Shown in pieces: positions 43,878 through 51,717 of a DNA stretch of 64,000 bases (position 1 is the stretch's first letter; every line of letters begins with the position of its first letter). The DNA lies in assembly GCA_963700705.1 (NCBI GenBank), contig CAVOYQ010000001.1, forward strand, positions 124,001-188,000, read 5' to 3'. A model generated the notes under the pieces. The model saw only the letters and a list, made by a program, of their open reading frames with translations. It ran no database searches and was not told the DNA's origin. This DNA comes from JAHEFT01 sp963700705 (GTDB taxonomy: Bacteria > Pseudomonadota > Gammaproteobacteria > Xanthomonadales > SZUA-36). A program made the position numbers and the translations under genes.

Positions 43878-46800
43878 TCAGTTGAAAGGCTCGGCGCGTT
43901 TGATCAGCTTGTCCAGATCTTTCTCATCCGGATTCAGCGGATCTCCGGGATGGATGATGCCGGGCGCACAGGTCTCGGCCGCCATGACCAGCTGTTTGAA
44001 TGTTCCGGCCCTGGGATCCTTGATGTAGGCCAGGCCGTCTTCATTGTAAGCAAACATCTTGTTGTTGATCTTGGTGCATTCATCACAGGAAGTGCAGCGG
44101 ATGGTTTCGATATAGGGCTCGTTGCCTATGTCTTCGTCATCGTCGTCCACTGCGACATCTGCTTTGGCTGTGGCTTGCGGGGGTTCTGCAACCTTTTCGG
44201 CCGCCGGGGCAGCCGATGGTGCGTTGGAAGCAGGACTGCCGGCCAGGTTCATGCCCACCGGCGCCTTGAACGCCGGGCCTTTCCATTGCTCGGCTTTTTC
44301 CAGCAGTTGCGCCACGGTTTCGTTGGCACTGGAACGCAAAAGTCCCTCGGCGAGCCGCCTGGCGATCAGTTGCGGATACTGGGTCGTCAGCAGCGCAATT
44401 TTTCCTTCGTACTCAGACTTGAGCGCTTCCATTTTCGCTTCCAGCTGCCGGGTGACACCCTCTGCGACCGTATCGCGCATATTGTCCGAAACGTCGATTC
44501 CGGCGAGTTCTTTCAATTGGGCCCAGTAGTTCAGACGCTCTTCGGCCAGTTGCACGATTTCGTTTGAAACGCAGACTTTTCCCAGCCTTTTTTCCGCATC
44601 GACCGTGTAAATAAACGGGGTGGCGTCTGCGCGGTCATCCTGGTCCATCTCGACGTATTCATGGAAAGGGACCAGTTCAGATTCGCCGTCGGGTTTCGAA
44701 TAGTGTTCGCGAAAACGCGATTCGCCCAACGCCCAGTCGGCTACCGTCAGGGGCAGCGTCATTTTTTGTTCATTGCCTTGCTCGTCGACATGAATCAGGT
44801 CAAAGCTCGTCCATTTTTCCAGCGGGGACGGGTTGCCTTCGAGGTTCATGCATTCGGAGAAGGTGGCGCCCAGGTCGGGGTCGAACACCAGGTTGGGCAC
44901 GGCCCTGCTTTCCAGTGCTAGCCTGGCGGCTTCCGGCGCGCTGTCCTGCGCAATTCCCCAGTCACGCGGGCAGGGTGAATTGAGAATGAAAATGGCGGGC
45001 CGCCTGACCTGCAGACCCCGCAGCAGGTTCTTGAACAGGTGTGACGGGGTCGCCAGTGACGACTGCATGACAAAAGCGCCCCTGTGGGCCATCGAAATCA
45101 GCGCCAGCTCTTTTCTGACCTCTTCCTTACCCTTCCGGTCAGGCCCATGATCTGCCCTGTCGGAAACCTGGCCGGTGGAGCCGGCCGTGCAGGCCTGGCC
45201 GCCGGTGGTTGAGTCGCCCTGGGTGTCAACAACGATCACCCTGATCGGTTTATCCGAGGCCATCACGCGCGACAGGTTCTGGAAGCCGATATCCATCATG
45301 GCCTCGTCGCCGCCTACCGCGAACAGCGGGGGACACAGGTTGAATTCCTCGTCCGTGAACTGTTCCCAGGAAAAGTCCGCGAAGAAATTCTCATCAACAG
45401 AAGCATCGTAGGAATCGGCCAGCAGTTTTTCGGCGCGCCGGACGGCAATGAAACCGTCCGCCATCTTGCGCATATGGCCTTCAAACAGGCCTACGGCTAC
45501 TGACGGGGCGTCCTGGAACAGGTGGCTGACCCACGGGAACGGGTAGGGGTTGAAAGGAAAGGTCGCTCCCCATACTGACGTGCAACCGGTGGAATTGCTG
45601 AAGCCCATGCGGGCACGGCCGCGCCCACTGGGGCCCTGTACATAGCGCCAATGCAGATCCTTCAATTGCTCGATGGTCTCGTGGATCAGGTGAACGCGTT
45701 CTTTCTTTCCGATCTCAACGGGTACCGTGAGGCCTTCGGATTCGGCTGAAACGGCGGCCAGGTCGGTTTCCGAAATCAGCAGTTTCCGGGCTTTTTCATC
45801 CAGTTCGGCAGACAGCCGCTCCAGGTTTTTTACGTGTTGTTCCACGCGCGGGGCCATGGCCGCATTGACTGCCGACAACACGAGGTGGATGCTGGTTTTC
45901 TCGCCACATCCCATGCAGGCATTGTCGCCGCCCAGCATGGACATGTAGTTGCTTTGCTTGAGCAGCAGGGAGGGCATGACGCCGATGCTGTCGTCCATGC
46001 TGGAGATCCGGATGTACCGGTCGTCGGTCTCCGGGAGGTTTCTCCACAGTTTCCAGTTCGCCTCGAGCGTATCCTGCCGCTCGCGGTTCTGTTCGACGCT
46101 GATCAGGGCGCCGTCATCGCAGACGGCCACGCAAACATCACAGCCCTTGCAGGTCTCGGGATTGACGGTAATCGAGAGTAATCCGCCGGTTCCTTTCTCC
46201 TTTGACTCCGGCAAATCGAAGAAAGGCGCAGTTTTGGCCAGCGGGAAATCCGCCAGCGCCGCGTGTACCTGTTCGTATTGAGCATCGACCTCGGCCCGGC
46301 GCTCTTCATCCCAGTTGGATTTTTCAGCAACCGTCTCGTAGGCCTGCGCCAAAACCTTCCCGAAGGTTTCAAAGCTGTCGCTCTTGATGATCTTGCGTGA
46401 TTCCAGGCCCAGCTTTTTCACCAGCTGGTTGAATCGCGCCAATGGCTCCTGCGGCGTGGAAACCGTTTTGATCGCCGCTTCCAGGACCTCTTCGACGGTG
46501 TTGACCACGCCGGGGATCGCAGAGTCAGGGCATTGCACCCAGCACTTGCTGCAGCCGGTGCATTTGTCGGCGACAAACTGGGGCACCAGGAAACGGACTT
46601 CTGACATGTCGCGCATGTTCGATGTCGCAGCCGGAACAGCGCTGATGGCGGTAAACGGGTCAGCCAATACATCCTGGCCTGTTTTGTACTGCGCGCAAAC
46701 CTGGTTCCAGAATTCGCCCGGATTGCCGATACCCTTTCCAGCCTTGGCTCCCGCCATTGCGCTGGGGATCAAGGGTATCTTCGCCGCGTATCCTTCATCC

Positions 46801-47618
46801 CCCAGGCCGGCGAGATCGAGTTCCCGGGTCTCTTCAAAACCGCGGGTAAACATCAGGATGTCATCTTCAATGTCGCCTGCATCAAGATGGTCGGAATTTT
46901 CCGCCAGGTAGCCGCGCAGGGCTTCGATCAGGCGTTCACGTACAAGGCCTTTTACACCTCCGGGAGGAGCGGCTTTGAAAAACGCGCCCATGAATGCCAT
47001 GCCCTGCAGGCGGAATCGCTCGGCCGGGTTTGTTGCTTCAGAAAGCGCGATACCCATGCCATCGACGGCGTAGACCCGGATCTTTCTGCTGCGGATTTGC
47101 CACTGCGCGGTCTGCGGGAAGCTGTTCCACAATTCTATCCCGGACAGGGCGCTCTGGATGATGAGCGTACCGCCGTCATGCATTCCGGACAGGGGGTCTG
47201 TATGCTGGAAAACATGGGGATCGTGGGCAATCACCGCGTCAACGTGCTGAAGCTCGCAATTGAGGCGCAGGGGCTGCTTTGACAACTGCGCGGAATAAGT
47301 TGTCGGCTGGCCGCGCTTTTCAGCGCCGTGCCTGGGGTACGCCTTCACGTGCAGGCCCAGCAAACGTGCCGCGGTCAGCATCAGCTGGTTGCCTGTATTG
47401 ATGACGTCCCAGCCGCCGACTGAATGTATTCTCAGCTCGAACGCATCCTCGGGATTGAGATTGGGGTTCCCCGCCGGCGCAAGCGCCAGTTTTGCCACGT
47501 GCGGGTAATCGGCAAGAATTTTTTCCTGCCAGATCTGGATCTTGGGTAATTGCGTGTCTTTCTGGATGAACTCGATACCCAGGTAGAACTGGCGCTGTTT
47601 GTCGCCGTCTTCGAGCAT
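43878..47618 (-). CDS. Very large pyruvate:ferredoxin oxidoreductase-type protein (gamma, Fe-S, beta and C-terminal ferredoxin parts)
   Basis: A 1246-residue protein from the ATG at 47618. Order: a gamma domain (about 30-215; HSVGGWDVINTGNQL, KAYPRHGAEKRGQPTTYS), a dicluster Fe-S region (CTGCSKCWVQCP about 352; CKGCDVCVAVC about 491), a TPP-binding beta domain (CMGCGEKTS about 566; GRARMGFSNSTGC; GGDEAMMDIG about 769), a long helical insert near 1000-1130, an acidic Ala-rich linker and a C-terminal ferredoxin-like domain (CTSCDECTKIN about 1173). Together with the alpha gene just before it, it makes a complete PFOR with two additions, the helical segment and the ferredoxin. The substrate may be pyruvate or another 2-oxoacid. 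It precedes rnfC by eight bases. Confidence 0.88.
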   Translation of the reverse strand: MLEDGDKQRQFYLGIEFIQKDTQLPKIQIWQEKILADYPHVAKLALAPAGNPNLNPEDAFELRIHSVGGWDVINTGNQLMLTAARLLGLHVKAYPRHGAEKRGQPTTYSAQLSKQPLRLNCELQHVDAVIAHDPHVFQHTDPLSGMHDGGTLIIQSALSGIELWNSFPQTAQWQIRSRKIRVYAVDGMGIALSEATNPAERFRLQGMAFMGAFFKAAPPGGVKGLVRERLIEALRGYLAENSDHLDAGDIEDDILMFTRGFEETRELDLAGLGDEGYAAKIPLIPSAMAGAKAGKGIGNPGEFWNQVCAQYKTGQDVLADPFTAISAVPAATSNMRDMSEVRFLVPQFVADKCTGCSKCWVQCPDSAIPGVVNTVEEVLEAAIKTVSTPQEPLARFNQLVKKLGLESRKIIKSDSFETFGKVLAQAYETVAEKSNWDEERRAEVDAQYEQVHAALADFPLAKTAPFFDLPESKEKGTGGLLSITVNPETCKGCDVCVAVCDDGALISVEQNRERQDTLEANWKLWRNLPETDDRYIRISSMDDSIGVMPSLLLKQSNYMSMLGGDNACMGCGEKTSIHLVLSAVNAAMAPRVEQHVKNLERLSAELDEKARKLLISETDLAAVSAESEGLTVPVEIGKKERVHLIHETIEQLKDLHWRYVQGPSGRGRARMGFSNSTGCTSVWGATFPFNPYPFPWVSHLFQDAPSVAVGLFEGHMRKMADGFIAVRRAEKLLADSYDASVDENFFADFSWEQFTDEEFNLCPPLFAVGGDEAMMDIGFQNLSRVMASDKPIRVIVVDTQGDSTTGGQACTAGSTGQVSDRADHGPDRKGKEEVRKELALISMAHRGAFVMQSSLATPSHLFKNLLRGLQVRRPAIFILNSPCPRDWGIAQDSAPEAARLALESRAVPNLVFDPDLGATFSECMNLEGNPSPLEKWTSFDLIHVDEQGNEQKMTLPLTVADWALGESRFREHYSKPDGESELVPFHEYVEMDQDDRADATPFIYTVDAEKRLGKVCVSNEIVQLAEERLNYWAQLKELAGIDVSDNMRDTVAEGVTRQLEAKMEALKSEYEGKIALLTTQYPQLIARRLAEGLLRSSANETVAQLLEKAEQWKGPAFKAPVGMNLAGSPASNAPSAAPAAEKVAEPPQATAKADVAVDDDDEDIGNEPYIETIRCTSCDECTKINNKMFAYNEDGLAYIKDPRAGTFKQLVMAAETCAPGIIHPGDPLNPDEKDLDKLIKRAEPFN

Positions 47619-47622
47619 GTTG

Positions 47623-48948
47623 TCAATCGGCGGCGATGATGTCGCCGGGTTGCAGGTCCCTGCTGCCCAGGCCGAAACAGGCCGAGTAAAGGTCAGGCAC
47701 CTGGCCGGGATCGAGCACGGCAAGGTCTTTATAGGGCAGGGCTACATCGACGTTCCTGGCGCGTCTTTTTTTGGCGTGACTCCCCGCTGCCCGGCCATTT
47801 TCCACGGCTTGCGCCAGGGCTGAGCGAATTTCCCGGATCATCGGCAACTCGACGGCGAGCGGCTGATCGGTTCTTTCCAGAACGACCACGCCTTTTTTCC
47901 CTGCGAGCAGGCTGGAAACCCTATCGGCCGGGAAGGGGCGGAACATGACCAGGTCAAGCACGCCAACCTTCAGGCGTCTATTTTCCCGCAGGAAGTCAGC
48001 TACGACCTGCGCGTTGCAAACCACCGAACCCTGCCCGACGATGACGTAGTCTGCATCTTCCAGCCGGTAGCCCATGGCGCGGGAATAGCTGCGCCCGGTG
48101 AGCGCTGCATACTCTTTGAACGCCTGGTCGGCGAGGGGCGCGATATGATCGAAATAGAAGGGGCGTTGCGCGGCAACGCCCTGGGCATAGGATTCCTGGT
48201 TCTGCGTCACGCCCAGGCTGGCCGGATAGTCGAAGTCGTAGAGTTCGGGTATGCGGCGGCGCCGGTCACCGAACACGGCCCGCTGTGCCGGGGTCGGTGT
48301 ATCGATCAGGTCCTCAGGGGAGCCCAGGTACTCCCGGATCAGTTCGCGCTCCGGTTGTTGATACGATTCGATCACATGACTGGTGAGGAAGCCGTCCTGG
48401 GCACAGATTCCGGGGTTGAGCGAAAGCTCGGCGATGCGATGAGCAACGAGATTCAGGTCGGCTACGCTTTGTACATCTTTGGCGAAGATCTGGAAAAACC
48501 CCGTGTCATCAACCGCGTGATAGTCATCGTGCCCGGCGTGAATATTGAGTGAATGCTTGGTCATCGCACGACTGGCGACGTTCAGGACATAGGTCAGCCG
48601 TTTGCCCACCGCCGCGTACAGCGACTCGTGCATATAGGCAATGCCCTGGCCGCTGGAGAAGTTGGTTGAGCGTAAACCCACCATGCTCATGCCGGCCGTC
48701 ACGCCCGCGGCAGCGTGTTCACCTTCCGGCTCAAAAAAAATCAGGTTGCGCCCATTGACGTTTTTCTGGCCCTTTGCGACTGCTGCCGCCCAGCCTTCCC
48801 CCATCTGGGTGGACGGCGTTATCGGGTAAGCGCCTGCGGCGTCACTGGCTGCGGTCTCCATTGCAACGACGGCAGAACTTCCGTCCCCGGTTTTCAGAAT
48901 CCCCGGATACCTGGCCTGATTTTCTTCCTGTTTTCTTACCCGTTTCAT
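47623..48948 (-). CDS. Pyruvate:ferredoxin oxidoreductase-type alpha part (TPP pyrimidine-binding)
   Basis: A 441-residue protein matching domains I and II of PFOR: AYPITPSTQMGEGWAA (about residues 40-55), FEPEGEHAAAGVTAGMSMVG, NFSSGQGIAYMHES, HAGHDDYHAVDDTGFF, then domain II with YVIVGQGSVV and VGVLDLVMFRPFP. It ends GLGSRDLQPGDIIAAD four bases before the ATG of the gamma-beta gene. Removing one base near 47627 would instead give AAIDNMLEDGDKQRQF without a break, making one polypeptide of about 1690 residues. Given the many indels here, a single fused gene is likely. Its start overlaps rnfB by four bases. Confidence 0.87.
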   Translation of the reverse strand: MKRVRKQEENQARYPGILKTGDGSSAVVAMETAASDAAGAYPITPSTQMGEGWAAAVAKGQKNVNGRNLIFFEPEGEHAAAGVTAGMSMVGLRSTNFSSGQGIAYMHESLYAAVGKRLTYVLNVASRAMTKHSLNIHAGHDDYHAVDDTGFFQIFAKDVQSVADLNLVAHRIAELSLNPGICAQDGFLTSHVIESYQQPERELIREYLGSPEDLIDTPTPAQRAVFGDRRRRIPELYDFDYPASLGVTQNQESYAQGVAAQRPFYFDHIAPLADQAFKEYAALTGRSYSRAMGYRLEDADYVIVGQGSVVCNAQVVADFLRENRRLKVGVLDLVMFRPFPADRVSSLLAGKKGVVVLERTDQPLAVELPMIREIRSALAQAVENGRAAGSHAKKRRARNVDVALPYKDLAVLDPGQVPDLYSACFGLGSRDLQPGDIIAAD

Positions 48949-49796
48949 ACGGTTCTTCTCTCCAGTTCTGCCGGACTTGCCTTAAACTGCTGCCCTTCAA
49001 CCCAGACAATGGCCCCGGTCTCACATCGTAATGTGGCCTTCGGGTCAGTCAGGGAATTTTTCTCATAATCAATCACTGCCAGGTTATTCCGGATTTCAAT
49101 CACGCCCGGCTCTGAATCAGCGACACATTTCATGCAGGCGTTGCAGGCCACTTTACAAAGGTCTACGGCCGAATCGCCATGGAGCAGGTTTTTGCACTGA
49201 ACGATCAGTTTCTGATCCATCGGCATCAATACGAAAAGATCCAGCGGGCAGGCGATCACGCAGTCATTGCATGCGGTGCAGAGCGCCGGATCGACCACCG
49301 GCAACTCATTTTCGTTCATGTGAATCGCATCCAGCAGGCAGGATTTCTCGCAGTCGGCCAAGCCAAGACAACCCCAGGCGCAGGCTTTTCCACCGCTGGC
49401 GACAGATGCTGCCGCCTTGCAGTTGTCAAAGCCCGAGTAATCTGAATGGCGGACCGATTCGTTTTTTCCGCCGGCACAGAGTAGTCGTGCGACCCGCTTG
49501 TTGGCCGCGCCGGCATCCACGCCCAGGTAATTCGCGATATCTGCTATGTCGTCCGGCCCCATTACCGTGCAGCCGGAAGGTTTTTGTTCGCCGGCAATCA
49601 ATGCCTCGGCAAAGGCCCGGCAACCCGGCGTGCCGCAGGCGCCGCAGTTGGTGTTCGGCAACAACCCTTCCACTTCACTGATGCGGGGATCTTCCCAGAC
49701 CCAGAACTTCTTGTTGACCATGGCGATCAAAAAGCCGAAAAACAGCCCCACGCCGCCGAGAATCAGGGCCGAATCCAGGATGGGGTTGCCGGTCAT
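48945..49796 (-). CDS. rnfB: Rnf electron transport complex subunit RnfB
   Basis: Ferredoxin-accepting subunit of Rnf, 283 residues, somewhat longer than usual. An N-terminal helix (ALILGGVGLFFGFLIAMV) anchors it; then the Fe-S domain LPNTNCGACGTPGC (about 46-59) with further Cys; then a pair of [4Fe-4S] binding motifs, including LCTACNDCVIACPLDLF. A third Cys cluster, CKVACNACMKC, follows. It lies apart from rnfCDGEA, separated by the PFOR genes, but on the same overlapping transcript. The usual order rnfABCDGE is therefore rearranged to B-(PFOR)-C-D-G-E-A. Confidence 0.93.
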   Translation of the reverse strand: MTGNPILDSALILGGVGLFFGFLIAMVNKKFWVWEDPRISEVEGLLPNTNCGACGTPGCRAFAEALIAGEQKPSGCTVMGPDDIADIANYLGVDAGAANKRVARLLCAGGKNESVRHSDYSGFDNCKAAASVASGGKACAWGCLGLADCEKSCLLDAIHMNENELPVVDPALCTACNDCVIACPLDLFVLMPMDQKLIVQCKNLLHGDSAVDLCKVACNACMKCVADSEPGVIEIRNNLAVIDYEKNSLTDPKATLRCETGAIVWVEGQQFKASPAELERRTV

Positions 49797-49802
49797 GAGG
49801 GT

Positions 49803-50774
49803 TTAAGCGGACGAGCCGGATAAATCGGTTTGGCTCAACAGCCAGGCAGAGAGCTTGCCGGCAGGATCCGACGCCGCGTCCCCCGTGGGCACCGGGACCA
49901 CGGCAAGACTTTCCAGCAATGCGTAGTCCTGCGCCTGCTGAGCCACACTGATACCACCAATGGCGCGCTTCCTTATTTCCTTTGGAAGCTCGAGTGACAC
50001 GAATCGCTCATAACTCGTTGCACCCGCCGATGGATCATGCACGAAACTCGCGGCTCCCTCCGGAAGCAATGCGGCCACGGCCGGGCCATTGAATTTCGAA
50101 AAGGCCTCCAGGGCCGCGTCACCGGTTTGCTGCTGGACAAATGTGCCCGGAGAAATCACGCGCGACAGGGCGGCTGCGGGAGCATCTCCCTCGACGACAA
50201 AGACAAACCGCGAGCCTTCATCGAGAAAGGGGACGATCACCGCGGGCTGGAAATCAACGCCCGGCAGGGCGACCACCAGGGCAGGAGCCAGCGCGCGTTC
50301 CGAACTTCCCCAGTCCGCGAATGGAAATTTTTCCAGCATCGCCGCGTGTTCTGTTTCCAGGTATTTGCCGCGCCTGGCCAGGTCAACCACGTGTGCTGCT
50401 GCAAAAGCACGTCCAATCGATGCCAGCCGGCGGCGAACCTGGCATGACAGCCGTTGACCCGGCTCGAGGTGAAGAACAAAGAGATCCTCACCTTCGGCAA
50501 GCACGGCCTGCAAAATTTCCTGTGCGGCCCGAATGGGAACTTCAGCTTTTTCATCGATCCGCCTGGCTTTAGGGGTGAAAGAAGCAAAGCGTTCGGAATT
50601 CACCCTGCCTTGCGCGAATCGTCCCAGTGCCATCGATTGATCATCGGTCACATTGCCCGTTCCGGCCAACAGGCCGCGGACCTTGTCGGCGGTTGCAGCT
50701 ACGGCGGAACGAAACAGCTCAGTCCGCGGGCGGATTGCATCGAGGGCAATTCGCAATTGTTCATCAGACGCCAT
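49803..50774 (-). CDS. Protein of unknown family in the oxidoreductase-Rnf operon
   Basis: A 323-residue soluble protein from the ATG at 50774, which has AAGGAG ten bases upstream and overlaps the korB-like stop by 11 bases. No signal peptide, helix anchor or Cys cluster is seen. The first 60 residues are helical; the middle has LFVLHLEPGQRLSCQVRRRLASIGRAFAAAHVVDLAR-like alpha/beta sequence; then VVALPGVDFQPAVIVPFLDEGSRFVFVVEGD. The sequence is Ala-rich and without known catalytic motifs. Its fixed place between the 2-oxoacid oxidoreductase beta gene and rnfB suggests an accessory, assembly or docking protein of this machine (inference). I do not recognise the family. Confidence 0.7.
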   Translation of the reverse strand: MASDEQLRIALDAIRPRTELFRSAVAATADKVRGLLAGTGNVTDDQSMALGRFAQGRVNSERFASFTPKARRIDEKAEVPIRAAQEILQAVLAEGEDLFVLHLEPGQRLSCQVRRRLASIGRAFAAAHVVDLARRGKYLETEHAAMLEKFPFADWGSSERALAPALVVALPGVDFQPAVIVPFLDEGSRFVFVVEGDAPAAALSRVISPGTFVQQQTGDAALEAFSKFNGPAVAALLPEGAASFVHDPSAGATSYERFVSLELPKEIRKRAIGGISVAQQAQDYALLESLAVVPVPTGDAASDPAGKLSAWLLSQTDLSGSSA

Positions 50775-51717
50775 AACGATCAAACTCCTTGTTTAGTCTG
50801 CGGATTTTTTCTTCTGCTGAAACAGGGGTTCTGGCCCGAACTTCTTCGTAAACCGGCAAGCTGTCGTCGCGGAAGAAGATTCCCAGGCGCAGCCTGTCTT
50901 TTCTTTGCGCCAGGGCGCGGGCTCCGTCGAGGTCCTTCGGGTCATGCACACGGCGCGATTTGTAAAGCTGGTGCAGGCCTGGAACGTCCACTCCGTTTTC
51001 ATGCACCAGTAACTCGGTCAGGTCGGGGTCTTTGACATTTTGCAGAAATACATCCGGTGTGAACTTGGGACAGCGTTGCAATATGCGGACGAATGAAAAT
51101 CCGGGATGTTCATAGGCTGCCTGCAGGGTGGCATAGAGATGGGCCGGAACCCAGTCTGCCGTTTGCGCCACGAAAGATGCGTTGGAAATCCCCAGTGTCG
51201 CCTGTAAAGGGTCGAGCGCCGGCAATACCGAACCACGCGGTGAAGTATTTGATTTGTGACCCTTGGGCGTGGTCGGTGAAGTCTGGTTCTTGGTCAGTCC
51301 GTAAATATTGTTATCCAGCAGCAGCACGGTCATGTTCGCGTTATAGCGCGTTGCATGAATCCAGTGCCCGGCCCCGATGGAGGTGCAGTCACCGTCGCCC
51401 ATCACGACAAAAACATCGAGCTCAGGCCGCGCCAGCTTCAGACCCGTGGCGATCGGCAAGGCCCGGCCATGGATGCCGTGGAAGCCGTAGGCGTTGACAT
51501 AGTGAGGGAAGCGGCTGGAGCAGCCGATGCCGGAGACGAAGGCCATTTTCTCGGGCTGCAGCTGTTCCTTGGCCAACAGGCGCTTGACCGCATTGAGGGC
51601 GCCGAAGTCGCCGCAACCCGCGCACCATTTGCCGACGCGGGATTGATAGTCCTCCGCCTCGAAACTCCTGGTTTCCGAGCTTTCAAGGTCCAAAAGGGAA
51701 ATGGCAATGCTACTCAT
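50764..51717 (-). CDS. 2-oxoacid:ferredoxin oxidoreductase beta subunit (KorB-like)
   Basis: TPP-binding subunit, 317 residues. Motifs: WCAGCGDFGALNAV (Fe-S and TPP contact), GIGCSSRFPHYVNAYGFHGIHGRALPIATG, the TPP/Mg motif GDGDCTSIGAGHWIHATRYN and DNNIYGLTKNQTSPTTPKG. With the alpha-gamma subunit encoded directly upstream (four-base overlap) it forms a KorAB-type enzyme of the short, two-subunit class, cleaving 2-oxoglutarate or a similar 2-oxoacid to an acyl-CoA and reduced ferredoxin. Exact substrate uncertain. Confidence 0.92.
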   Translation of the reverse strand: MSSIAISLLDLESSETRSFEAEDYQSRVGKWCAGCGDFGALNAVKRLLAKEQLQPEKMAFVSGIGCSSRFPHYVNAYGFHGIHGRALPIATGLKLARPELDVFVVMGDGDCTSIGAGHWIHATRYNANMTVLLLDNNIYGLTKNQTSPTTPKGHKSNTSPRGSVLPALDPLQATLGISNASFVAQTADWVPAHLYATLQAAYEHPGFSFVRILQRCPKFTPDVFLQNVKDPDLTELLVHENGVDVPGLHQLYKSRRVHDPKDLDGARALAQRKDRLRLGIFFRDDSLPVYEEVRARTPVSAEEKIRRLNKEFDRYGV

